A stretch of DNA of 64,000 bases from Paraphysoderma sedebokerense (Eukaryota > Blastocladiomycota > Physodermatomycetes > Physodermatales > Physodermataceae), in contig JAHLJZ010000073.1 in NCBI GenBank assembly GCA_025602915.1, forward strand, positions 51,686 through 115,685, read 5' to 3'. The translations under genes were made by a program, and so were the position numbers. The notes below the pieces were generated by a model. It ran no database searches. It was not told where the DNA came from and saw only the letters and a program-made list of their open reading frames with translations. The first letter of the stretch is position 1. The number at the start of each line of letters is the position of its first letter. Below are positions 12,410 through 23,172 of this stretch, piece after piece.

Positions 12410-15400
12410 CTAACGCTGGTAATTGTAGTATTGATAAGACGTGCCATGATTTTGCTGATTTTGATTTTGATTCTGTTGCGGAGGATATTGCATTGGCTGG
12501 TTATGTTGTGGTTGACGATAATTGTTCTGATCAGGTTGGTTATCAATCGGACGATGGTGAGGAGAATGATGATGATGTTGTTGCTGTTGTGTCGGCGGAG
12601 GAGGGTAGGACGATTGATACCGATTGTCGGTGTATTGAGTCCGCTGATCATATTGAGACTGAGTGTACCCTGCAGAAGGTCGGTGGCTTTGAACATTGGT
12701 ATTAACTGGAGTAGATGAAGCGTGCTGGGAACGTGAAGGGAGTGAGATGTGGGATGGCTGGTTTTGTTGGTGGAGGGGAATATAACTTGGAGGATTAGAA
12801 TGTGAGGGCTGAGCATGGGCATTGGATACGGGTGTCTGACTCGATGAAAATGAATAGCTTGAAGGCATTGGTAATGAAGGTCGCTCCCGCTCACGATCAG
12901 TCAACAGATGGACACCGTAGTTTACGGATGAACTTGATTGAGAATAGGGCGGCATGGGCGACGGTTTAGTGGGAATAGGTTGGTTGATAATTGAATCTAA
13001 CGACGCAGGAGGGGGAAGGTAAGGTCGCGATGAACGGGACTGACTTGGTTGAGTGGATGATGACACAGAAGAGGACGATGGAGGATAATACGACGGCCAA
13101 TCTGTTGATGACGAAGGCGCCTTTGCTTGAGATTGATTAGGTTGGTAACTTGATGGATGTTGAGAACTGTAACCGTAATCAGTTGAAGGTCGGCGGAAGT
13201 CCCTAGTCTGATGATACTGCGAGGAAACGGAGCCAGCTGCAGGCTGATCCACAGGTGTGGAGCGATATTGAGAAGTAGGTTTTGCGTCATGCCATAACGA
13301 TGCCGGTGGCGGCGGTACTGGTGACATTTGTCTTGAAGCCCGCTGCAGCAAAAGTCCAGGTTGCGTTGATTGATGGGGTTGATAACCGTGGGCCCGGTTC
13401 ACGGTCTCCGGATGATGCGGTTGTTGAACGGTAGATGCAGATGACTGAATTTCTAATAACCGTTCTGTCGAGGACGCACGTCTTTCACCGGTATTTGGAA
13501 ATAACGGAAACTCTCGTTTCGGTTCGACTGTCTCTCGGTGATGCGTTGAACCATCTGACCAAACATTCCTATCTTGATACCTGTTCTGATTAACTTCCGA
13601 AGCCAAAACTTCTCGTTGGACTTTAACTTCTGCGTATTTCACACCACCAGCGCTCCAAGTATTTGACTTTTGTGATCCTGTCTCCACTCTGGCTTCGATT
13701 TCAATTTTCTCCTTCTTTTCAACAATAGGCTCCTTCATCATGAAATCAGACCTTGGATTCTTGCGCCCATCACTCTCTCTAGTGGAAACCGATGTAGAGC
13801 TCTTTTCAACATGCACTACAGCAGGCGCTGATATAGTTTCTCCGACCAAAGCCTTATCAACCTTACTTTTGCTTTCATTGGACTGAACGGAGGCTGTATC
13901 TTGTTCGTTCACAGTGTTCCCAGGTAACGGAGTTTCTTCTTTGACTTCCTTGCTTTCGGAGGAAACAACCACCGATTCCTTTTCGCCAGGAACATTCGGT
14001 ACCGATGATTCCCGACTCGGATTCCTGCTACTCGTGCCACTCCTACTCACCCCGACTTCACTCTGCGATGTCGATCGAGACCTCGATTCATGTCGATGAA
14101 GTCCTGGCAGTTGGGAAGAAGACGAAGAAAGCGAGGGAGGATAGGAAGAAGCGTCTGGTCGAGAAGGTTGATTTCGGGAGTCTGGTCCGCCGATACGATC
14201 TCTGTTTCGTTTCTTTTTACGTTTGTGTGGTTGTCCCGGACCTGGATTTCGGTTTGGGAATTTCGAAGGAGCGGTTGGGTACTGCTGACCACGGGATTTG
14301 TGGAACAGTTGCGACTGCGAAGGGAACGGGGAACTTGTTTGAGGCTATAAATCAGAGTAGAAAGAAAGGTTTGAGTAAATGATCAACAAAAACTGGTTTC
14401 ACATATATCTCCACTCACCTCGGGTTTCAGACCAACATCGCCACCAATTTCGCCATCTTCGTTTTTCACTTCACCTTCTTCTATTTCACGTTTTCCAGCG
14501 TTAGCTTTAGCGTGGGCATCCCCATTCGCAACTTTTTCAGCCAACATGCGTCTCAAATGCAAACCCAACACATCTCTCACATCAGGTACATGAGCCGTCC
14601 TCATTTTACCTTCCAACACAGTCGCCGATCTAATTCTTCCGGCGTAACCACCCCATTGTTGTTTCCGTCGATACTTATCATACTGTGAGAAAAACGTTGA
14701 GTGGATTTCAGCGAGGATGGGCTGAATGTGATGGAGGTTGACATTCCAAGGTTGGGAGGATGAAGACTCTTGGACGAGGATAACATTGTTTTGTTGTTGT
14801 ACAGGCCAAGTGTCGATTCTATCGTCGAGGATGAGAGGTAAAGTGTAGCCGTGTCCCTGGAAATGGGGGTCTTTAACATGACAAAACGGGAAAAGAGCAT
14901 CGAGATTTTTCGGTGGAATTTCAAGAGACACTGTTATTTTTGATTTGGTGGGGGGAACTTCCGATATGGGAGTTGGAGGAGGAGAAGTGACAGCGGTAGT
15001 GGAAGAAGGTTGGACAGCGACGGAAGGTGTAGGCGGTATTTGAGTATCTTTTTTATGCACCACTTGCGTTAGATACAATAGATAATCAAATTCTTGGCCT
15101 GAAAGCAATGTAAGACGTTATCAATCGATAACGCAGCTATAAAGACACTAAAACAATGGTAAACATACGAGCACTGTAAACTATTCCCTGAATTGTGTCT
15201 CCTTTTGGATCCAGTATTTGTTTAATAGCATTCACATACGTCGGATCGCCTACATTATTGGAAGTTGTGAATACAAAAAAACATTATTATTATGAACGCA
15301 CGCGATAGTAATGATAAGAGAGATCAACAGTACCCAAAGAACAAATCGACACTTCAAATTTATCTTTACACCAATTCAAGAATTCATGCACACCTCGAGT

Positions 15401-17150
15401 TAACACGACTTTTCGACCATCAGGTAACGACCGCATCCGATCATCATCTAAAATGACAAATTAATGTTGTCAGTTACATTTTACTTCACAGACAACCAAC
15501 ACAACAAAATATACGATAAAGAATATAAAACCATACACTGTCCGGTCTCTTTGTCATCCACGAATCGAGCACCGTTTCCTTGGTCTCCTACCACTCTGAC
15601 CAAAGTATCATCCAAATCTAACACCAACGGTAACATATTTCGACCCAACAGTCTCACAACCCGTCGGTTAATTCGTTCAAGAATCAGTTGAGAATCGACG
15701 ATGTAGCCCGCAATTCGGTATTCTTGGGGTCTAAAACCACAAATTATCAATAGCTGAAAAGAAAACCAAGTTGGAGCTACAGTGGTGCACTTACTTGACT
15801 TCAAACGGTGACAGGATGAGGTAAGTCACGGCTTGGCTTCTGGCAACATCTTGTATCTCGACATAAGCACTCTAAAATCGAAAAGATTCAAATCAACAAT
15901 TAACACAAGTGAGTTAGCTCTAATTTCATAAATACTACGAAAACGGCTCATGTTAGCAAATCTCACAAACCATTCCCATGCCTCTTAACTCTGACATCAT
16001 CTTGTTTCTCTCCGGGTACTCAAATTCAATACATTTTGGAATATCTTTAATCACAGTGTGAATACTTTTCGGAAAGACACCTTTAATATCGTATTCTTTT
16101 TCCAATAACAGTTTAGATCCCGTGGGGGCAACGGGTAAATTTAAAGTTTTTAGTTGCAATTTCTCGGAATCGCTGGTAGTCTGGATTGAAGGATACGAGG
16201 ATGAAGATAGCACGCTGGAGAAATTGAAGATCGGAGACCATTCTGATGGTGATAGTCCACAGGAAGGGTAGTAGTATAGTGGTTGAGGTGGCTGAGAGAC
16301 TGATAAGGAGGAGGATGACATGGATGGCTCTCGTTTGAGAGACGGGCGGCGAACATGGGATGATTGTTGGGGTTGGGGAGTGGGCAAAGGAACAGATGTG
16401 GGGGTGAGTTCTCGTCTCAGAGATGAAGCGGGTGGTCGTGTTAAAGACGGATGAGCCGAAGAAGACGTGGATGAAGCGGAAACAGGGTCGGTGATGCCAG
16501 AGTTACTATCAGTCGATGCGGATTGAAGAGATCCCGAGCGGTCAGCCGCAGAATCAAAAATCGGTGTTTTGAGACCCGAGGTGATTGCAGCGTCGGGTTG
16601 GACGTGAGATCGGTCAATTTGAATATGCTCCGGTGCATTGGGATGAGTCCTCTTCATTCTCTTTTTATCATTTCCGCCATCATCTGCGGTAATTTGCCCT
16701 GTTTTCAATTTTTTGGCATTATCTTCGTTGATAGCCGCAACCAATTGGTTTTGCAATGCGGCAACAATTTCTTCATCCTGAATTCGCAGAATGACGGAGA
16801 ACACGAGCAAACACAAAAATCAAGGTGCAACGAAGAGCGCATGACAGGGAAAGCAAAATGTAATATAAAACAGAAGAACAACAGACGTTTAGTTAGGACA
16901 CTCTCCAAATCCGCATGAACTTGATCACTCGCCCACTGTAATGAACTTGATCACTCGCCCACTGTACTAAACTCCGACTCCAACTTCGACCTAACCACCA
17001 TTCCATTAAACTGTACCCTAAAAAAACTCATAAAAGCAAAATCACACATACTTTAATTTGCGCAGAAACCGGCCGTTTTCTATCTGGACGGTTTAACTCG
17101 ACATCAAGGTTCCTACCCGACGGAACGACCACCGCGTCATGAGCGGTCAT
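12410..17150 (-). CDS. FCP1-type RNA polymerase II CTD phosphatase-like protein
   Basis: Eight exons on the minus strand: 17150-17052, 16777-15971, 15871-15795, 15730-15537, 15447-15334, 15249-15169, 15098-14419 and 14344-12410; lengths keep phase throughout and give 1,328 residues. The FCP homology domain carries the acylphosphatase motif LVLDLDDTLV, in which the first Asp would be the phospho-acceptor. It continues through TRGVHEFLNWC, the FEVSICSLGDPTYV block and ILDDRIDTW, which supplies the distal Asp pair of the haloacid dehalogenase fold. An N-terminal Ser/Pro-rich region of about 200 residues and a C-terminal Gln/Pro/Ser/His-rich tail of about 650 residues surround it. I see no BRCT domain. 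The domain looks closer to the CPL group than to classical Fcp1, but this assignment is uncertain. The likely role is dephosphorylation of the Pol II C-terminal repeats in the nucleus. Confidence 0.85.
16915..16966. repeat. 26-bp perfect tandem duplication inside intron 1
   Basis: The unit ATGAACTTGATCACTCGCCC followed by ACTGTA occurs twice head to tail. It lies within the first intron of the CTD phosphatase gene. It looks like a recent slippage or repair duplication. Confidence 0.85.
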
Positions 17151-19510
17151 TTGGGAACGGAATATACAGAAACGACAAAAAAACGATATAATCTAGAGAC
17201 ACCAGTTCAAATTTACAAATTATGTATTAGAACACACAGTCTGATCGATTTTAAATTAAGTTTATACAACTGTAACTGAGGGTACAATTGATAATGTGAT
17301 GCTACTGTAAGCATTTTCACTCTCTATCCGTACTTCCAATGTCCATCCAACGAGAAAAAAAGTCAAAGCGGCACTCACCTGATTGGCTTGTCACTTGCGA
17401 ACTCAGAATACAGTCACGTGTCTCATGAATCACACTCACGTGACTTAATAAAATAGGTGAACGGGTGAACGGAAGCAGTGAACAGACAACAACAAAAGGA
17501 CTGCGATCAGGGGGGGAACCCGGGAGAGTTTATATACAAACTCAGCTGCCGCTCCCTCTTTGGGAGATATTGGCCGCAGCCCGCGTTCCCTCTGTTCATT
17601 TCGATTCACGACATGCGGGCTGGCAATTGTCATTTGCTTGAATGCATTGTTCCCCTATTGTTCCCTCCTTCATTCCACCCTTCTGCCTATCTACACACCA
17701 TCCTTCAACTCAATACCCAATAACCCACTCCACTCATCCCTCCGGTTTCACAACCATTGTTCGAGGAATGTAACTCCCTTTGTATGTAGGATAATATCGA
17801 TGATAAAAAAGCCCTGCCCAGTCAATACATCTGATGACTTTGGTGGGACTATCCTGAGTATAACTTAAACCTCCAATGCATACTGGCTGAGATGCCAATG
17901 GATAGCTATAGAGTCATGGAAACGGTCATTGAGATTTGAACATGTTTGGTTGCTAAGGTTGCTAACTTGCTGCTTGTCCCGTCTTGCTTTCAGAGGCACA
18001 TGATCTAGAGCAAACGGACAAATGACGGAAATGGTTCCGGTACTTTTGATGGCGACGGCGAATTTAATTTGTACCAACATTTGCGCAATTTGGTAATATA
18101 CGTAATGCTTATTCTCGTATTCCTATTGTCAGTATTACTTGCAAGTTTCAAGTACTTTTTATCCAATAACACCTGTATAGTTCTTTCCTTATTACACTGC
18201 CCCCAGAATAAGAGAATCATGCTACTCCCGTTCTTTCTATTTCGCCCATTTCCAACCCTCCGTTGGCTTATACCTCTGATCCTCATCATAAACTCACGCA
18301 ATGCGTCAAAACTTGCCTTTTGTCACTTTGTCACTTGCTACAACTTTGTGACCTTGTCAAGCCAAGAAGCCAACCTCACGATGAAAAGGCGGGCTTTCAG
18401 TAGCTTCTATGGCTCAGAACTCCAATAAATTCCCAATCAATTTGAAGAATTCCTACATGTTTCATTTTCCTTGATCATCTACTGTAATTTATAATGGGCA
18501 GAATTAGCTCCACATCATTATCCACAGTGACACAGTCAAACTCGTTACTCGTGTACTCTAGTAAATGTGAGCTCGAAAGGTCGTAACATGCCGTTAATTT
18601 TACAAAAGGTGAATGTACCAAATATACGGTTCTACCACGCATTCCCATTTTTTTGTTCCGATCCTTTAAATCATTCAACTCTTCATTCTGTTTATACAAT
18701 CGTAAAAAACCCTTGTCTCGATCTCAAAATTAAATCCTGTTTGAACAAGTGCCATTTTTCATTCGCTGATCTTTGGGTGTATATACCACCCTACTTTTCC
18801 AGTTATCTATACGCCAAAGACAAATCTAATTAATGACGAGGAAACCGAGGTATTTACGAATTTTATTCTTTATTCTTTGTGGTTCACGATCATACAAAGA
18901 GCATATAAAGATCCGCGATCACTACGTATTCCAGAGTTCGACAAACTTTAATGTCATGACTAATCCTTAGCAGGCTAAGAACCCTGGAAGACGCCAAAAA
19001 GGACAAAAAATGTTTACACGAGCAATAAAGAGTAGGAATGAGGGAGTATGAAAATATATACATTCGGTGTCCGCTTTGTTTGACGTTATATATAGATTTG
19101 ATGAAGCAGATAATAAAAGGGATAAAGATGCAGGAAAATAGGAACAAATAAAACAAGGTGACTAAATGGGAGAGTTGGAGAAGAATTAAAACCAGTAATG
19201 ATAAACGGACAATGAGTAAACAATTAACAAAAAATCAGCGACATTTCAGATGGGTCAATTGAAGATCAAGGTTTTGGTCAATCATTTTCAATCCAATTTA
19301 CAGAACACATAAAACATTTCCGTTTCCCGTTTTCCTGTTCCTTCTGGGCTTGATACTTTGTTTCATTTACTGCAGCCACCAGGTCGCACTTTCTAGCCCC
19401 AATCAATAAGAAACTGTCAATTATAGTAACTTCGATCTGTAGTTTATCCTTTGTTCTACTTATTCGCGACTATCCCCCCAAATCTTGGTCTCATTTCGGT
19501 TCAACAGTTT
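17151..19510. other. long intergenic region with no supported gene
   Basis: About 2.4 kb between the start of the CTD phosphatase gene and the 3' end of the Ser/Pro-rich gene. Short open frames exist (for example 18069-18428 plus and 18890-19156 minus) but show no domain, no convincing splice pattern and hydrophobic composition typical of AT-rich noncoding DNA. A paired E-box lies at 17412-17445. Confidence 0.35.
17412..17445. promoter_or_regulatory. inverted pair of CACGTG E-boxes
   Basis: AGTCACGTG at 17412-17420 and its exact inverse CACGTGACT at 17437-17445 stand 16 bases apart, about 260 bases upstream of the CTD phosphatase ATG. TCACGTGA-type palindromes are bound by bHLH dimers such as Cbf1 (family knowledge). 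That this pair acts on the CTD phosphatase gene is inference from position. Confidence 0.4.
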
Positions 19511-20305
19511 TTAAGCAACAATTTTTGATTTTCTTGCACCCGCGGCTCCGAGTGTGGTTCCAGAGGATCCAGTGCTGGACCCGGTGCCTGCGCCAAGAAC
19601 AAAACCATTTTCACCTCTCATACTTCCGACGGCACCGGAGCGTAATCCCAATTTAGACATTTTCCGCAACTTTAGTTCCCGATTCTTCAATTCTTTCAAG
19701 ATGTCGTGTTCGTGTGGAGTCAAGTCCTTGGATTTAAACGCGACGGGGTGAGCAGGGTTGACGAGACCGGAGGGAGGAATGTGAGATTGAGATTGTAACG
19801 AGAGAATATGGTTTTGGAATTTATTGCGTAGGACTTTGAGTTTGCGGCGCGAGATTTTAGGTAGTTCAGTGGAGTTGGTGCCGTCTAGTAATGCGAGATA
19901 AGGGTCGGTTGAAAAGGTCGAGGAAGAGGTGCCCGCCGTGGTTTTAGATGACGAGTCGGATGGAATGGAAGGGGGTATGTCTATTTCCGGCGGCGCCTGC
20001 AAGTTGCTGGGCACATTTGAGGGAATTAATTTGGGGGTGGTATTGGCCGATGACGCGGAGGAAGAAGGGATGGAGAAATTGGTAGAGTCTAGAGAATGAG
20101 AGGAGGACGGAAGCACGACCCATTCGTCTGCTAGTTCCGGAGGGGTGGTAGGTTGCTGCGGTAGCGTGAGAGGAGGATTCTGCGGCTGCAGCTGGTCATT
20201 ATTCCTTGGAGTCGTATTGGTATTGGAGGTATCGGGTGTCTTTGCGTTGTCGCCGGAAGCGGAAGGTTGGACAAACATGGAAGAGATGAGGGAAAGCATT
20301 GTCAT
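19511..20305 (-). CDS. Ser/Pro/Thr-rich hypothetical protein with candidate LIR motif
   Basis: Single exon, 264 residues, no recognised domain. The first 140 residues are Ser/Thr/Pro/Asn-rich and probably disordered, but contain the isolated acidic-aromatic motif ADEWVVLP at about residue 60. This fits an Atg8/LC3-interacting motif (acidic residue, W, two residues, L/V). Residues about 145-215 are charged and Lys/Arg/Leu-rich and probably helical (KISRRKLKVLRNKFQNHI and HEHDILKELKNRELKLRK). The end is Gly/Ser-rich and basic. Codon use and length suggest a real gene. Function is unknown. A simple GTAGA repeat lies in its presumed 5' leader. Confidence 0.65.
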   Translation of the reverse strand: MTMLSLISSMFVQPSASGDNAKTPDTSNTNTTPRNNDQLQPQNPPLTLPQQPTTPPELADEWVVLPSSSHSLDSTNFSIPSSSASSANTTPKLIPSNVPSNLQAPPEIDIPPSIPSDSSSKTTAGTSSSTFSTDPYLALLDGTNSTELPKISRRKLKVLRNKFQNHILSLQSQSHIPPSGLVNPAHPVAFKSKDLTPHEHDILKELKNRELKLRKMSKLGLRSGAVGSMRGENGFVLGAGTGSSTGSSGTTLGAAGARKSKIVA

Positions 20306-20331
20306 GTACTTTAGATGTAATCTTGGGGCGT

Positions 20332-20412
20332 GTAGAGTAGAGTAGGGTAGAGTAGCGTAGAGTAGAGAAGATTAAAGTAGATTAAAGTAGATTAAAGTAC
20401 AGTAGAGTAGCG
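20332..20412. repeat. imperfect GTAGA / ATTAAAGTAG microsatellite
   Basis: About 80 bases of GTAGAGTAG-type units followed by three copies of GATTAAAGTA. It sits immediately upstream of the ATG at 20305, so it probably lies in the 5' leader or core promoter of that gene. Confidence 0.8.
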
Positions 20413-21175
20413 TTATGGAAGGGACAATGGGGGCAAAGCCAGGCAGATGAGATGCGTCTAATAGAGTGGGGGCTAGATGGAATGAATGGAGTGGAGTGAG
20501 AGAGTCAGTGGAATGAGAGGGGTGTCCAGTGGCAAGTGACAGTGCGCATAGAGTGACTCTGGTGGTGCATCCAGTGTGGTCATGGGACCGAGTGAGCGAG
20601 TCAGCGGTGTGTTGCGTTCACTCAATGGATCCATGCATTCCCTCCATTGTAGAATGTAGTGTGCACTCAATACTCAACAAGCTGTGAATTTCCCTCTTGT
20701 GACTGCCACATGACCTCCCTCGCACGCGTCCTGCCCGTGAACCACCCTGTGAACAGTCGGTGAACCCACTTGCCATTCACCCATTGGTTCACTGCTGGTG
20801 CTGCTGCTGCTGCTGGAGTGTCGGCCAATCTCGGAATTCAATCACGGAAATTACACCCCATCCCTATACCTCGATAGAATGATGATGCAATACCAATGGT
20901 TGAGTTTTATTGCTGTCTCCGACCATCACAATTAAAATATATATGGAACAATATTCATTGTCTATTACGAATAGTATTGAAATCGATCAAGCGTTGAAAT
21001 TCATTCGCTCGGAGGTTTCTGACTCGATCGTGGTTTCAATCCAGTTTCAAACTCCCAAATTTTCCCAAATGACTCTGTCTTGGCGGTCTCGCTACAGCAA
21101 GCAGAGAAGACATTTGAATACTAGTTCCTGCGGATATTAATTCAACATTGTTTAATTGAATTCTTAATCTTTTTT
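20413..21175. other. divergent intergenic region
   Basis: Shared upstream region of the Ser/Pro-rich gene (-) and the histidinol-phosphatase gene (+). It contains several GTGAAC/GTTCAC hexamers between about 20735 and 20795 and a short CTG run near 20797-20817. No coding segment is supported. Confidence 0.4.
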
Positions 21176-22656
21176 ATGCCATTTACACTCCATTCTCATT
21201 CCGGCCAATTTTGCAATCACGGCCATGGAACCCTAACCGAGTGTATAGAATGTGCTATATCGAAGGGCTTCTTTTTGTTTGGATTGTCGGAACATGTCCC
21301 CAGGTTTGAACAGGAACATTTGTACCCTGAAGAGGTAAGAATTTTAAAATAATTGAAAAAACAGATTCTTGTTTAGTTCATTGCTGTTTGTTTTTTTCGG
21401 CATGGATATCATCTTTTCATTTTGTGCTTCGTATCATGAGGATGACCCTACATTTTCGTCCTCTCAACATAGTCTCATCTCACTCCTACAGACTTGAGTC
21501 TTCTCTTTGAAGACTACCTGAAAACAGCCTACATCCTAGCCCATCAATACCGTCACAAAATAAAAATCATCGTAGGCTGCGAATCCGAATTCATCAACCC
21601 CGAATCCCTAAACCGCCATCTCGATTTATTCTCCTCTAATGCCCCCGTTCCTTTGAAACCTCAATTCACCGTCGGATCTCTCCACCATCTATACGGAATA
21701 CCTATCGACTTTGATCTAGACAACTTTAAAAAAGCGTACGCTAAAGCCGGGAATTTTGAGAATTTGTTTGTCGAGTATTTTGATCGGCAGTATGACATGT
21801 TGCGACAATTAAAACCAGAAGTCGTCGGACACTTTGATTTGATTAGACTATTCGTAGACGATTCTTGGGAATCACTCCAGAACCATGAAACGACTCTTCA
21901 ACATCAATGTAACGGTCATTCGACCACCTCGACTCCTCTGAAATCTCATTCCACCGTCCCATCGAGTTTGTCATCGACCCCGACGAAGTCATGGCGAACC
22001 GGGTCAGCTTTCACACCACTAGTTTGGACCAAAATCAAAAGAAACGTAGAATACATTATCGCCTACGGAGGACTCTTTGAAATCAACAGTCGAGCCTGGA
22101 AAAAAGGGTTAAAAGGGTACCCCTGTGAAGACATCGCCAAAGTAAAAACCTAACCACCTTCTCTACTCTTTTCTTGATACATCCTAACCTACCTTTCTAT
22201 TTATTTATTTTTTGGGTTTAGCTCATCATCTCGTTAAACGGTCAATTCACACTCTCAGATGACTCTCACGGTCCAAACGACGTAGGGTTACACTACGATT
22301 CTCTCAAATCTTACCTCACCCAACTCGGTATCAAAGAACTTTACTACCTAGACTACGACGACGATTATCACCGTTTATTTAAACCGTTCACTCATTTTTC
22401 TCTCCAAATTTCCAAACCCTCCGAAACCTCAAACACGACCAACACCTCAAATACCTCTGAAACCTCAAACAATTCGGCTACATCCGAACCGAATTCACTA
22501 TACACATACCCAATCCATCGATTCAACTGGACCGAGAAACCATTCACCGAACTCACCGAGTCTGACAAAAATGAGATAGTACGGTACTACGCTTCACTTA
22601 AATTGGTTAAACGCAGAATCGGGATTGAAGAGTTGTCTTGGGATTTTAAAAATTGA
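21176..22656 (+). CDS. HIS2: histidinol-phosphatase, PHP family (HIS2-type)
   Basis: Three exons, 21176-21334, 21473-22141 and 22222-22656, in phase; 420 residues. The N-terminus MPFTLHSHSGQFCNHGHGTL is PHP motif I with metal-binding His residues, followed by LFGLSEHVPRF. VGHFDLIRLF and the late block SDDSHGPNDVG are further metal-ligand motifs of the fold. The enzyme hydrolyses histidinol phosphate to histidinol, the penultimate stage of histidine biosynthesis before histidinol dehydrogenase, in the cytosol; the PHP type is the fungal form. Exon 2 contains a Ser/Thr-rich insertion. The acceptor at 21472 was chosen over the later one because it keeps phase and yields SHLTPTDLS. The 3' end lies in a tandem duplication, and the downstream copy would encode a different C-terminus (see findings). 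Confidence 0.9.
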
Positions 22657-22889
22657 ATGGTTAAGTGATTGGTTGGCGGTATCTTCTTAGTCGGGAATAA
22701 TACGACCGTCCAATTGGATTGAAAAACCATTCACCGAACTCACCGAGTCTGAAAAAATGGAAATAGTAGCGTACTACGCTTCACTTAAACTGATTAACGC
22801 AGAATCGGAATTGAAGAGTTCTCTTGGTTTTTCAAGAATTGAATGGTTAAGTGATTGGTTGGCGGTATCTTCTTAGTCGGGAATAATAC
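22523..22889. repeat. tandem duplication of the 3' end of the histidinol-phosphatase gene
   Basis: A segment of about 180 bases (22523-22702) is repeated at 22710-22889 with a period of 187 bases and a modest number of mismatches. Copy 1 contains the last 44 codons and stop of the called gene plus about 46 downstream bases. Copy 2 lies wholly beyond the stop. Confidence 0.9.
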
Positions 22890-23172
22890 TTTGGAATAGA
22901 CAAATTAGAAGGACAGGGTAACAATATTAGATAGATGATAATATTAATATCTAGAAAGGAGATTTAGAATAGTTAGGATAATAGGATGTAGGATGAAGGA
23001 TGGTTATAATAAACGGTTAAAAATGGTTTCATGATTTGTGTTTGTTTTTTATTGAATTATTGGATTCTGGATGTCGTGATAATTATTTTCGAGTTCTGAA
23101 GTTCCTCAACACCATCCTTTTAAACCACGTAAATCATCTTCCAAATCATTTCCCAACCATCCCACTCCAAGT

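Noticed and set aside
18069-18428. 119-codon hydrophobic open frame
   Set aside because: Looks like translated AT-rich noncoding DNA; no signal peptide logic, domain or conserved motif.
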